From positions 20,107-84,106 of the forward strand of contig NBAY01000117.1 in assembly GCA_002794775.1 (NCBI GenBank): DNA of 64,000 bases, in the 5' to 3' direction. Shown here in pieces: positions 11,014 to 20,673 of this stretch (positions within the stretch are counted from its first letter, which is position 1; each line of letters starts with the position of its first letter). The notes beneath the pieces are model-generated. The model saw only the letters and a list, made by a program, of their open reading frames with translations, was not told the origin of the DNA and did not search any database. Source of the stretch: Porodaedalea pini. Its lineage: Eukaryota > Basidiomycota > Agaricomycetes > Hymenochaetales > Hymenochaetaceae. The position numbers were made by a program, and so were the translations under genes.

Positions 11014-11440
11014 TGTTAGACAGGAGTCCAGGAGACGACTCGAACTGGGCAGGCCTCAGCTGACTGTCGTCTGGGATGTGCTATACTTGAGTGGGGACTC
11101 AGGACACGCTGTACTCAGGCTAGGTCATCGCAGAGGTAAGAGGATTAATATAAGACTAAACTAATACAAAGGGGACGAGTCTCACCTAGGTTGTCACGGA
11201 GGTAAGAGGAAAAGCAGAACAAGGAGTTCATGTGATTCCTGAGACCTTATATAGTGATGACCGTGAGACTGTATTACCTAATGTTACATGAGCAGATGGA
11301 ATGGAACAAATGAAGGTCATGTGAAGGGAGTGTGGGAAATGATTGGAAAGATGGTTAAATATAATAAAAAGGGAGCAATTGGAGTAAAGGAAATGGTAAA
11401 AGGAAAGTAAAAGAAAAATGGAAAAGTTCGAGTTCTAACA
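11014..11440 (-). repeat. 5' LTR of element B (427 bp)
   Basis: It is the same length as and nearly identical to 4283-4709, and ends next to target duplication CTCTC at 11441-11445. The minus-strand TATATAAGG box and the 11-base self-primer are both conserved. Confidence 0.92.
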
Positions 11441-11633
11441 CTCTCTCGATGCCCCCAGTAGCCTCCCAGTCTTTTATGATCTGATAGATTGTTCGACAAT
11501 TGACGTCCGTCAACGCAGAAAGATGGTCCATGGTGAACTCATTGGATTGGTGCAGCTTGAAGAGAATGGATTGCGCATCGTTTGAGAGGGCCTTGCCATG
11601 CGTCATCGTGGTGGGAGAGAAGGGTGTTTTCAT
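11441..11633 (-). pseudogene. Tc1/mariner-like transposase, N-terminal helix-turn-helix part (split gene, part 1)
   Basis: From an ATG at 11631-11633 the frame reads MKTPFSPTTMTHGKALSND, then a helix-turn-helix with TMDHLSALTDVNCRTIYQII and KDWEATGGIER, at which point element B begins. Such a domain binds the transposon ends. Across the retrotransposon it continues in frame with DGKRTGQPRLLDYL at 4282. Further in-frame codons exist upstream to 11837, so the exact start is open. Confidence 0.7.
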
Positions 11634-11639
11634 GGTGAA

Positions 11640-12640
11640 TGTGTTCATGTGCCAACCCCTAATCTGCATATACCGCTGACCATTGTAGCACACCAACCTC
11701 TCTTCAGTGAAGCCATCTGCTCTTCTGTCTAGACTGTGGGCAACAATGGTTATGCCTTGCTCTTGACCAAGAAGAGGCTGCCAGCTGTTGCTGTTCTGGA
11801 TCTGAAAGGACGTCTTCGAGTCTGTTTGCATGAACATACACTTGTGTATCTACTAGTGGTCCTGCATGGTGGATACACTCACCTGGTATGCTGGTGAGAT
11901 ATCTGTGGCCATCTCTTCTTGAGATGGAGTAGTACTTATGAAGCAACATGTTGTTTCCAACTTCTATACTTCAGATGTGCAGGTGGCACATGGTGCTACA
12001 GTGCGCAGGTCGAAAATAAATTACCACTACAGTGTCAAATCAAGGTGGAGGGGCCCCCAAATAACCCAGGCTATAGTAGATAGGATTGTCTATGTAGTGC
12101 AAGAAGTTTTGTATTTTTACCTGTCAAATTGGCAGAGCTGTATGAAATGGACTGTCCAAACCCAGGTGAGAGCAGGTGTCCGAAGAACAGAAACATCCCC
12201 ATTACACCACGAATAGTGCACAGAATGACACCAAACTCATGCACAGGATTGCCATACATGTGAACCTAATTTACAGGTGGAGAAAAAAAAATTATGGGAT
12301 GAGAGGAAAGGGGTATGATTTTTGCATATAGTGAGGGTGAGGTGTTGAAACAGGGCTGGCCGACATTGTTTGACTTATTTTGACAAAAATATTCATCTAA
12401 CCTCGGATATTTTTACAGATTCGGATTTGGATAAGCAAGTACTTTTTTTTGAGTGCTTAATGAACATGTATCGTGAGGAATTGACACAGTAAATCATCAT
12501 TTACTCGAATTTTGGCAGTTATGCCACAAGACGCATCAAAACCACATGAATTTGATGTGTGACAATACTTCTGAAAAGGGCAGTAAAACGATAGCACTGA
12601 TTAATCAAGTTAGCAGGATTTGGTTCCCCTAAATGAATAA
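11640..12640. other. No recognisable gene; remnants between two elements
   Basis: This stretch holds the upstream flank of the split Tc1/mariner gene and the truncated 3' flank of the LINE. Only short open frames without family features occur. A poly-A run lies near 12285 and AT-rich DNA at 12390-12530. I could not find inverted repeats marking a transposon end. Confidence 0.5.
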
Positions 12641-12701
12641 CTGGATTGGAATGAATGTAAGAAAGGAGGTTGTAACAGGCAGTGAGTGAAGAATGATGTT
12701 T

Positions 12702-13200
12702 TTAAAATCTGTGCTGGGCATCAGGAAGAAGATTGTTTTGTTTGAAAAAAGGTTGTAGAAAATTATAAAGAACTTGTTCGAAGAGTTTGCCGATGGTGTC
12801 AACTAGAGTAATGGGATGGAAAGCCCAGGGTACAGAAAAGTCTGTTTGCTTGGGTTTGGGGATAAAAGTAACCAATGACATTTTAAAAGGAAGAGGAAAA
12901 TGACCCAGCAATAAACATTTGGAGAAAAGATCAGTGAAAAACTGGCCATGATGTTCGACCAGGAGTGAAAGATGCTTATATGAGATGTGGCTGTTGCCAG
13001 GGCTCATCTCCTTGTCTATGCCATGTAGAGTGTTGATGACATTATCGGTCGAGATGATTGGGCTATCCCACAGAGCTGGGAGGTGAACTGACTCTGGCCT
13101 GGACATCAAAGGCAGGAAGAAAGTCTGCCAAAAGAGTGAGGACTTGTTGTCTTCAGTTAGCAAAAAGGATCCATTGGGCATGTGAAGTGCTCTGATAGGG
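12702..13200 (-). pseudogene. LINE reverse transcriptase, N-terminal part only
   Basis: The segments STDNVINTLHGIDKEMSPGN, GHFPLPFKMSLVTFIPKPK and FHPITLVDTIGKLFEQVLYN match the first conserved blocks of LINE reverse transcriptases (usually PG.D.I.....K, and a RPI.L....K..E block). The frame stops at 12702 before the YADD active site, and downstream frames do not resume it. The protein is truncated and inactive. Confidence 0.75.
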
Positions 13201-13202
13201 GA

Positions 13203-14041
13203 TCAATGGCAAGCAATGCCAATAAACTGATTTTGCCAAGCTGAGCACTGATTGGAATTTTGTAGGTGTGCACTATAATAAGCATTCTTTGCTCTGGATA
13301 TTTCAATGTCCAGACAATGTTTGGAGTTGGGAGTTGGATCGCGACAATGTGCATGGTATAGAGTGGAACATGCTTCAGACCACCATGAATTGGGGCCAAA
13401 GTATGTACAAGGCTTTTGCTTGTTCAAGAACACCAAGGCAAATCCTGAAAAGGACTCCTGAAATGAAAATATAAGAGCATCCAGCACCTCTGCCAAATCA
13501 ACGTTGTCCAAAGAGAAGGGGAAGATGTTAGAAGCACAAAATTCCACTACAAATGTGGGTAGATCGTGAGAGTGAATCAAATGAAGGGAAGGTTGGGTCA
13601 GGGAGGGAATGACATTAATATTAAAAGAAAAGTGAATGGGCATGTGGTCAGAAGAAATGTCTAGTGAGGGGTCAGAAATGATAATTGATTCAAGGAGTTG
13701 GGGAGAAAAATCATCTGAAGCAATGATAAGATCAATAATAGAATAGTGATTTGTTGCATGATAGAAATACATGGGTTGATTGGGAGGGTTGCAAATGACG
13801 AGGCCACAATTGCTGATCCAGTCAGTGAGAGCATGAGAATTAGACAAATTAGCTGTCTGAGAGGGAAGCAACCAGAGTTGGGAGTGACAATTGAAGTTGC
13901 CCACAACAATATGAGAAGGAGAATCAAGAGCAGGCAGGGCATCTTTAAATTCATGGAGTGCAGGTGAACTGTAAATGTTCCAAAGAAAAAGGGGGGATAA
14001 GGAGTCTCACAAAATTGCAATGATAGATAAGTTGGGTGAAG
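13203..14041 (-). pseudogene. LINE AP-endonuclease, C-terminal part (left of element C)
   Basis: The frame contains SHIVVGNFNCHSQLW (catalytic GDFN motif read as GNFN), HYSIIDLIIAS and SLDISSDHMPIHFSF (SDHxPI motif), typical of the exonuclease-endonuclease-phosphatase fold that nicks target DNA for LINE insertion. A TGA lies shortly after the element C junction (about 14008). The N-terminal part continues at 20368. Confidence 0.8.
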
Positions 14042-14467
14042 TGTTAGGCAGGAGTCTGGGAGATGACTCGGACTAGGCAGGCCTTGGCTGACTGTTGTCT
14101 GGGATGTGCTATACTCGAGCGGGGACTTGGGACATGCTGTACTCAGGCTAGAGAATTAATACAATGTACTCTACTACAGGAGGGGGATGCAGTCTCACCT
14201 AGGTCATCGCAGAGGTAAGAGGAAAAGCAGAACAGGTGTTCAGATGCAATTCCTCTTCCTTATATACAGCAATCACCTCATGAGAACCAGTTGCCTAATT
14301 GTCTAAGATTACATAAAAGGAGTAGAATGGAATGAATGAAGGTCAGGTGTAAGGGAGTGTGGGAAATGATTGAAAAGGCAGTTAAATATAATGAAAAGGG
14401 AGCGATTAAAGTAAAGGAAATGGTAAAAAGGAAAATAAAAGAAAAGGTGAAAGTTCGAGTTCTGACA
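14042..14467 (-). repeat. 3' LTR of element C (426 bp)
   Basis: The ends are TGTTAG...TCTGACA, and it is followed by the C-run complement of a polypurine tract (14468-14480). It lacks 17 bases present in the other LTR between GCTAGA and GGATTAATAC. Confidence 0.9.
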
Positions 14468-14519
14468 TTACCCCCCCCTCAAGGTTGGGCATCCCAACCA
14501 ACCAAGATTGTGGTCGTCT

Positions 14520-15757
14520 GGCTCAGTGTCTACAAAGAGTGGACGGAGGTGTTGTCGAGGGATTTTGAGTTTACGAGGTGCACCAGGATGTTTTCAATAG
14601 AATTCTGTGATCACCTCCTTTGCATTCTCACTGAAGTCCATCTCAGGCTGCCAAGTCAGTTCATTGTAGCTGACCCACTTAATGAGGTACTGGAGCTTCC
14701 CTCAGTGTAGGCATGAGTCTAGAACCTCTTTGATCTTGTACTCTTCCTTGTTGTTGACAATGTTGGGTGGCAGCGACAGTGGTTGTTTCTGGCTCTCAAA
14801 GGATGGTTCAACAGCTGGTTTCAGCAGGGCCTCATTGAAGACAGGGTGGACCTTTTTCCATTGTTTTGGGAGCTTGAGCTTGTATGCACTTGCTCCTACC
14901 TTGTCGACAATGTCGAAGGGACCGTACCACTTGTCGGCAAGCTTCTTTGTTGGCGAATCTGTGCTGATGTTTTGCCTGTTGAGGAAGACCTTGTCTCCAG
15001 CCTTGTACTCAATCGAAGTCCCTGCCATCCGGTCATGGTAGCGCTTCATGTCCTCCACTGCCTTGACCAGATTGTCCTTTGCGATGTGATGAGTCTCCTT
15101 GATGTGCTTTGCAAATTCTTCCACTGACATGTTAGCAGATGAGGTTCATGTCATGTCGAAGCTCAAGGGATGATGTCTGGTATTCACGCAGAAGGGGGAC
15201 ATCTTTGTCACCAAGTGTTCGTGGTTGTTGTATGCAAACTCTGCAAGAGGGAGCCAGTCCTTTCAGTCTGATTGCCGATGGTTAACAAAGAGTCAAAGGT
15301 ACTGTTCGAGCTCTTGGTTGACACATTCTGTTTGACTGTCCATTTGTGGGTGATATGCCATTGATGGGTTGCCTTTGATGTGCAGGAGTTTATATAGCTC
15401 CTTCATCATTGACGCATTGAACTGCATGCCTCTGTCATGGATGATCTTCCTCAGTAGGCCATAGAAGTGGAAGACGTGGTCGTGGTACAACTGTGCCATG
15501 CCTTCCACTGACAGTTTCATTGTCATTGGGATTGCGTGCATCTGCTTTGAGAACCTGTCCATGAAGATGCAGATCACATTGTGTCCCTTTGAGTCTGGCA
15601 GCTCTCTGATGAGGTCGACTGTGACAATTTCCCAAGGGCCTTCGGGGACCACATTTGGATGGAGCGGCCTTGATCTCAATGCCCTAAGCACCTTTGTCTG
15701 TTGGCAGTGGTTGCAGCCTCAGACATATGATCTTACGTCTGAGAACATCAAGGCCTA
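14520..15757 (-). pseudogene. Integrase core, C-terminal domain and chromodomain of element C
   Basis: The core reads PWEIVTVDLIRELPDSKG, MDRFSKQMHAIPMT, KIIHDRGMQFNASMM and TECVNQELEQYL, so the three acidic catalytic residues can be recognised. The C-terminal part (14702-15130) has GDKVFLNRQNISTDSPTKKL and continues into a chromodomain that is broken by a stop after KEVLDSCLH. Short frameshifts lie between 15130 and 15293. Confidence 0.85.
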
Positions 15758-17452
15758 TCAAAAGTCATGACGCACGAGCTCCACCATCTTCGATGCTCCT
15801 GGATGTCCAGCCAGGATGGAGTCATGGCACTCTCGCAATACAGCCTCCTTCATTGTCGATGGCACGTAAATCTTGCCTTTCATCTGCCACAACCTGTTGA
15901 CCTTCGTCATACCCATCGGCCTCTCTGACTCATCTTGCACCCTCTGTGCTTCACCCACCTGATCCAACACCTCGTCATGCGATGTTCTCACCACTCCCCA
16001 ATTCAACCACTTCTCCTTGATGAACATGATACCATCATTGTCATCCCTGCCTTCATCATATCCAGCTTTGCGTGATAGAAGGTCCGCTTTGCCCATTGTC
16101 TTCCCCGGCTTGTGTTCGAGGTGGAAGTTGAATTCCTCGAGTTCTGTCTGCCAGCAAGCTTGACGATAGCTCAGCTTTTGCGCTGACCTGAAGTGCGTTA
16201 GGTTAGCGTGGTCGGACCAGACCTCGAACTTGTGCTTGGCACTGAGAAGATATTGCCACCACTCCTTTAATGCTGAAACGATCATGAGCATCTCCTTGTT
16301 GTAGATCTCATAGTTCTGTTCCACGGGTAGAAGTGCCTCTGACTGGTATGCAATTACCCTCCACTTCCCTTCCTGCTTCTGCAACAGGACACCACCAAGC
16401 ACGTAGTTCGACAAGTCTGCCTTGATGCAGAAAGGGCCATTGTCATTGGTGATCACCAGGACTGGAGGTGAGCTGAGGTGGCGCTTCAGCTCCTCGAACA
16501 CTTCCTGCTGTTCAGTCTCCCATACCCAGCCCTTCTTGCCCATTAATGATGTTAGTGGTTGGACCACTTTACTGTAGTCCTTGATGAACCACTGTAACCA
16601 GTTGCCCATGCCGAGGAACTTTTGAAGTTCCTTGAGGTTGCGTGGGGCAGGCCAGCTAGCGATCGCTTCCATCTTTGCCAGGTCAGCCTTAAGCTCACCA
16701 TTACCGATGATGTGACCGAGATATTTAATGACCTTGATGTCAAACTCGCATTTCTCTGGTTTCAGGTACAGGCTGTTCTCTTGAAGGATCTGAAGTATGC
16801 GTCTTGACATCTTGATGCATTCCTTGATGGTTTCTGAGAGGATCAGGATGTTGTTGAGGTAGACAATGATCAGGTTCGCATAGATCAGGTCCTTGAAGAT
16901 GTGGTTGACAAAAGCCTGAAACATTGCCGGTGCATTGCAAAGACCAAAGAACATGACCGTTGGTTCAAAGAGGCCCATGTTCATATGGAAAGCTGCCTTC
17001 CACTCATTGCCTTCATGGATCTGGATGTTATAGTACCCCCAGCAAAGGTCAAGCTTAGTGATGAACTTCGCTTTCTTGACCTTGTCAACAAGTTCATTGA
17101 TGAGGGGGAGAGGATACTTGTTTTTGATCATACCCTCATTGAGTTTTTGGTAATCCTGGATCGGGTGTAGGGACTTGTTGGCCTTCTTGATGAAGAAGAA
17201 AGGTGATGCCATCAGCGAAATTGACTTTCTTATGTGGCCCAACTTCAGGTTCTCCTCAAGGAAATCCTTCAGTGACTCCTGTTCTGTTGGTGTCAGTGGA
17301 TAGATCTTACAGTCACTGGGTTTGAAGTTGGGTTTCAGGTTGATAACATGGTCCCACGGTCGGTGTTCCAGCAGTTTCTCGAATCCCTTTTCTAAGAATA
17401 CATCGGCATAGTCATTGAGATATGTGGGCCAGGACACCTTGTCCATTTGCAC
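15758..17452 (-). pseudogene. Reverse transcriptase-RNase H-integrase zinc segment of element C, 564 codons open
   Basis: The frame covers RT entry (KIYPLTPTEQESLKDFLEEN), [50 protein letters not shown], the connection domain, RNase H (FCIKADLSNYVLGGVLLQK, EIYNKEMLMIVSALKEWW) and the integrase zinc region (DSILAGHPGASKMVELVR). The RT active-site box reads YLNN rather than YLDD (codons 16850-16855), so it should be catalytically dead although the frame is open. In element B the same codons are GACGAC. Confidence 0.88.
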
Positions 17453-17689
17453 CTCTCACATCATCCTCATCTCTTCTACCTCACTCTCCTTCATCACACA
17501 TTCACTCAGACAGCAGGTGAATTCAATTGAACCCATCTTCCAGTTGACCTCTGGGTTATGACGTCAAAGCCAGTCATACCCCAAGAAGATGTTCAAAGAC
17601 ACCAGCAATGTTACAGCAAGGACAATTCTTTCCTTGTGATGACCTATCATAAGCTTGACATCGACGTAGTTGTTGATCAAACCAGCCTC

Positions 17690-17890
17690 ATTGTGTGTGC
17701 CATCAGCGTTGAGTACTGCAAGGGGCTGAATGTAACGTTTGGTCTCTAATCCATATCATTTGACAAACCTCATGTTGATGCACAATCCTGTACACCCTGA
17801 GTCTATGAGGGCATGCATGTCCACCTCTCTCATCTCACCTGCTATGCTGTGTCCAACGTTCAGGAGGAGGTCCAGCTGGGGTCTGCCAGT
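17690..17890 (-). pseudogene. Aspartic protease segment of element C
   Basis: The minus strand reads ALIDSGCTGLCINMRFVK followed by TGA. DSG is the retropepsin active site. The stop after FVK ends the frame, so the protease is broken. Confidence 0.75.
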
Positions 17891-18229
17891 CCCTCTCATG
17901 AACAGTTGCTCATGCTCTTCGTCTTCGTTCACATCGGTGGGGGCTTCATAATCGGAAAAGTCATCAATGTTGTTTGCATCTAGGTATTATACAGATGGTT
18001 GACTATATTTTATTTAATCCAGATTCAAAGTCCCTTGTTCTTCTCAGTCAGTCACCCTGATGGCTATGCCTGACCACTCGCAAAATCCTGCGAGTCAATG
18101 ACCTCTTCGTCATTGCCTTCCTCCTCTACGTAATCCTCCACAGTCAACCTTCAAGTGTCTATGACTTCCTCAAATGCCGACTCCTTCATCATGCCCAGTT
18201 CGTCAGTGAGGAGGCGATGTTCACCTGGT

Positions 18230-19240
18230 GCCATCATCTGCAGCATGCACTGCACTATTGTCTTCCCCTGTAGGCACTTGTCCTTAAAGTGACCCAGCTG
18301 GCCACAGATCCAGCATGCCTGTCATCATTGCACCTCGTTCATCGAGATGTCCATTGGCTGACCAGTGCCTCCAAAGGTGATGCCTGTCACATCATGCTTG
18401 TTGATGTGCAGGGCCACTGCCAGACGGCAAGCCGAGGGTGCCTGCTGTTGCTGTGAGCATGGCAGAGGCGGGAATGTGCGACCTCGTTGGATGGCCTGGA
18501 TCTGTTGTTCACCTCGGTCAATCTCAATGGCCTTCTTCTTCCAGTCATTGTATGTTGTCAGGCCTGGTGTCGACCTCAACACTCCACAAACCACCTCAAT
18601 GTTCATCATGCACTTTAGGCAGTCACAGATGATGACATCGTCCATCAGACCTGCCATCATGATGATTACGTTGAGCTTCTGGAAGAACTCATCGGCTGTG
18701 AGGTCCTTCTGAACCTTGGTCCAGAATTCTGCCAGTGCCTTCTCCTTTCGGTTTAGGTTGTCAAACGAGGCATCCAGTCATTCCTGGAACCTGGTCCAGC
18801 TATCCATGAAACTCACAATGCTGGTCATTGTGAATTCCTCAACATAGTTCTGCGCCTACATTGATATGTTGCCACCCTTGAGGTAGGAGAGGGTGAGGTA
18901 GATTTTGCTCAACGATGAGGGGTACTTTGTAGGGTTCACCGAGACGAAGAGAGTGACTTCATGTCTGAAGTTGAGGTAATCATTGCCACCAGCGAATTTG
19001 TGTGGTCAGGCAACATCAATTGAGGGAGTCTGAGTGGTGGGGGCATGTGTCACTTGATGAGTGAAGGCACCTGCAACAATTGCCGCGATCTGTTCCAGCT
19101 GCTGTTGGCTGAAGCCTCCCATCAACATTGTTGGTACTGGCATGCATGACAGGTGTTCAGGGGGAGTCAGTGGTGATGAGTCTCTACAGGGCATACAATA
19201 GCCTCCTGGTTCACTAGGGAGGACGACTGACAATGTCAAG
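18230..19240 (-). pseudogene. Gag with zinc knuckle of element C
   Basis: It is homologous to the Gag of B: MLMGGFSQQQLEQIAAIVAG near 19070-19140 and MMAGLMDDVIICDCLKCMMN near 18600-18660, with a CCHC knuckle around 18255-18320. Stops and frameshifts break the frame into pieces. Confidence 0.75.
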
Positions 19241-19907
19241 ACTGTTGGTGATGATGGTGCATGAGGAGGTCAAGGTGCCCACTGAGTTCATTGGCCTTGT
19301 TCATCTGTTGAATACCAAGCGTGCCTAGTGTCACTCCACCAGATGTTATGGGTGATGTGATTTCTATCGTCCACTACGTATGAATGTCGTTTGTCATTGT
19401 AGCATGAGGAGGAAGGGAGAGCCCATTGCTGTTCCTCTGTGAGATCTATGTTGACTACACCAGAGGAGGAACAGGGAGAGGCTGGTTATCTAGATGAATG
19501 TTATGCTGATGAAGGACAGGTTTGTTGGCAAATTTGATGACAAGACAGAAGGAAGCTGCCGAGATAACAATCAACAATGATGTTGACAACTGTACGTGAT
19601 GTGTTACCCATGTCCAAGTCAGATAGCTCCTCCACCAAAGTGAGATGCGGAGAGCCAGGGTGAGAGATGGTTTCCTAATCAAGATGGCAACTCGCCCAAG
19701 GTCAAGTTGGCATCCAAATGTGGTAAGGGTCGGGAAAAGTCGGTTGGAAAGTTTATGTAATACACAAACATCCGAAAATGTCTGGGCAGGGTTGAGGGTT
19801 GTTGTTTAGGGGGTTTACACATCAAGTCCGTCAAGGGGAGTGCTCCTCTAGACCGAGTGAAGGCAAGTCAACAGCGACAACGTACACTGGGGATGAGTCT
19901 GGGTGGG

Positions 19908-19918
19908 GTTCTGCTTTT
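19908..19918 (-). other. Self-complementary primer binding site of element C
   Basis: AAAAGCAGAAC on the minus strand, one base from the 5' LTR, is an exact 11-base complement of GTTCTGCTTTT in the LTR (plus 20118-20128), about 30 bases after the TATATAAGG box (20153-20161). Confidence 0.75.
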
Positions 19919-19919
19919 A

Positions 19920-20362
19920 TGTTAGGTGGGAGTCCAGGAGATGACTCAGACTGGGCAGGCCTTGGCTGACTGTTGTCTGGGATGTGCTATACTCAAGCGG
20001 GGACTTGGGACATGCTGTACTCAGGCTAGATTGTCATGGAGGTAAGAGGATTAATACAATGTACTCTACTAAAGGAGGGGGACGTGGTCTCACCTAGGTT
20101 GTCACAAAGGTAAGAGGAAAAGCAGAACAGGTGTTCAGATGCAATTCCTCTTCCTTATATACAGTGATCACCTTGTGAGAACCGGTTGCCCAATTGTCTA
20201 AGATTATATAAAAGGAGTGGAATGGAACGAATGAAGGTCAGGTGTAAGGGAGTGTGGGAAATGATTGAAAAGGTAGTTAAATATAATGAAAAGGGAGTGA
20301 TTAAAGTAAAGGAAATGGTAAAAATAAAAATAAAAGAAAAAGTGAAAGTTTGAGTTCTGACA
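19920..20362 (-). repeat. 5' LTR of element C (443 bp)
   Basis: The ends are TGTTAGG...TCTGACA, adjacent to target copy TGAAG (20363-20367). It carries the promoter box and the predicted transcript start used by the element. Confidence 0.9.
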
Positions 20363-20367
20363 TGAAG

Positions 20368-20669
20368 GAGACAATGGGTGATGCATGGTTACTTGGTGGA
20401 TGATGCGGGAATGAATGTATGTGCAGCAGCGTGGTTTGCCAACTACAGAAGGTAAAAAAGCAGTGTAGGGAGCATAATTTCGAGAGTTGAAAACTTTAGC
20501 CCCTGTTGCTGAAGATTTAGAAGGAAGAATTCTTTCGATAACTGGGATTTCTTGAAAGCATATAATGTCCAGAGCTGAATAGGTAGAAGAGAAGGAATGT
20601 AAAAGGTAATCGAAAGTGGGAGATAAATTGTGAATATTAAGAGAAAAGACGGATATTGTGTCTGTCATG
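20368..20669 (-). pseudogene. LINE endonuclease, N-terminal part (right of element C)
   Basis: From ATG at 20669 the frame reads TISVFSLNIHNLSPTFDYLL and DIICFQEIPV, the usual LNINGL...Q-E start of AP-type LINE endonucleases (the catalytic glutamate is in QE). It is cut by element C and continues at 14041. A second in-frame ATG lies just upstream (20687-20689). Confidence 0.8.
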
Positions 20670-20673
20670 AAGA

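Larger units (their letters stand above)
4283..11440 (-). mobile_element. Chromodomain Ty3/gypsy retrotransposon B, complete but mutated
   Basis: The element is 7158 bp with two LTRs of 427 bp each that differ at few positions, a perfect 5-bp target duplication, a polypurine tract, a self-complementary primer site, and gag, protease, reverse transcriptase, RNase H, integrase and chromodomain regions in the gypsy (chromovirus) order on the minus strand. The reverse transcriptase is interrupted by a solo LTR (7018-7873). Stops and frameshifts occur in gag, protease and pol, so it cannot move on its own. It lies inside a Tc1/mariner-like transposase gene. Element C is a diverged relative. Confidence 0.92.
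14042..20362 (-). mobile_element. Chromodomain Ty3/gypsy retrotransposon C, relative of B
   Basis: LTRs lie at 14042-14467 (426 bp) and 19920-20362 (443 bp); the length difference is one 17-base deletion in the left LTR. The target duplication is TGAAG (14037-14041 and 20363-20367). The order Gag, protease, RT, RNase H, integrase, chromodomain on the minus strand is as in B. Many CG dinucleotides of B read TG or CA here. It inserted in the LINE endonuclease. A 564-codon pol segment remains open but its RT active site is mutated. Confidence 0.92.
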
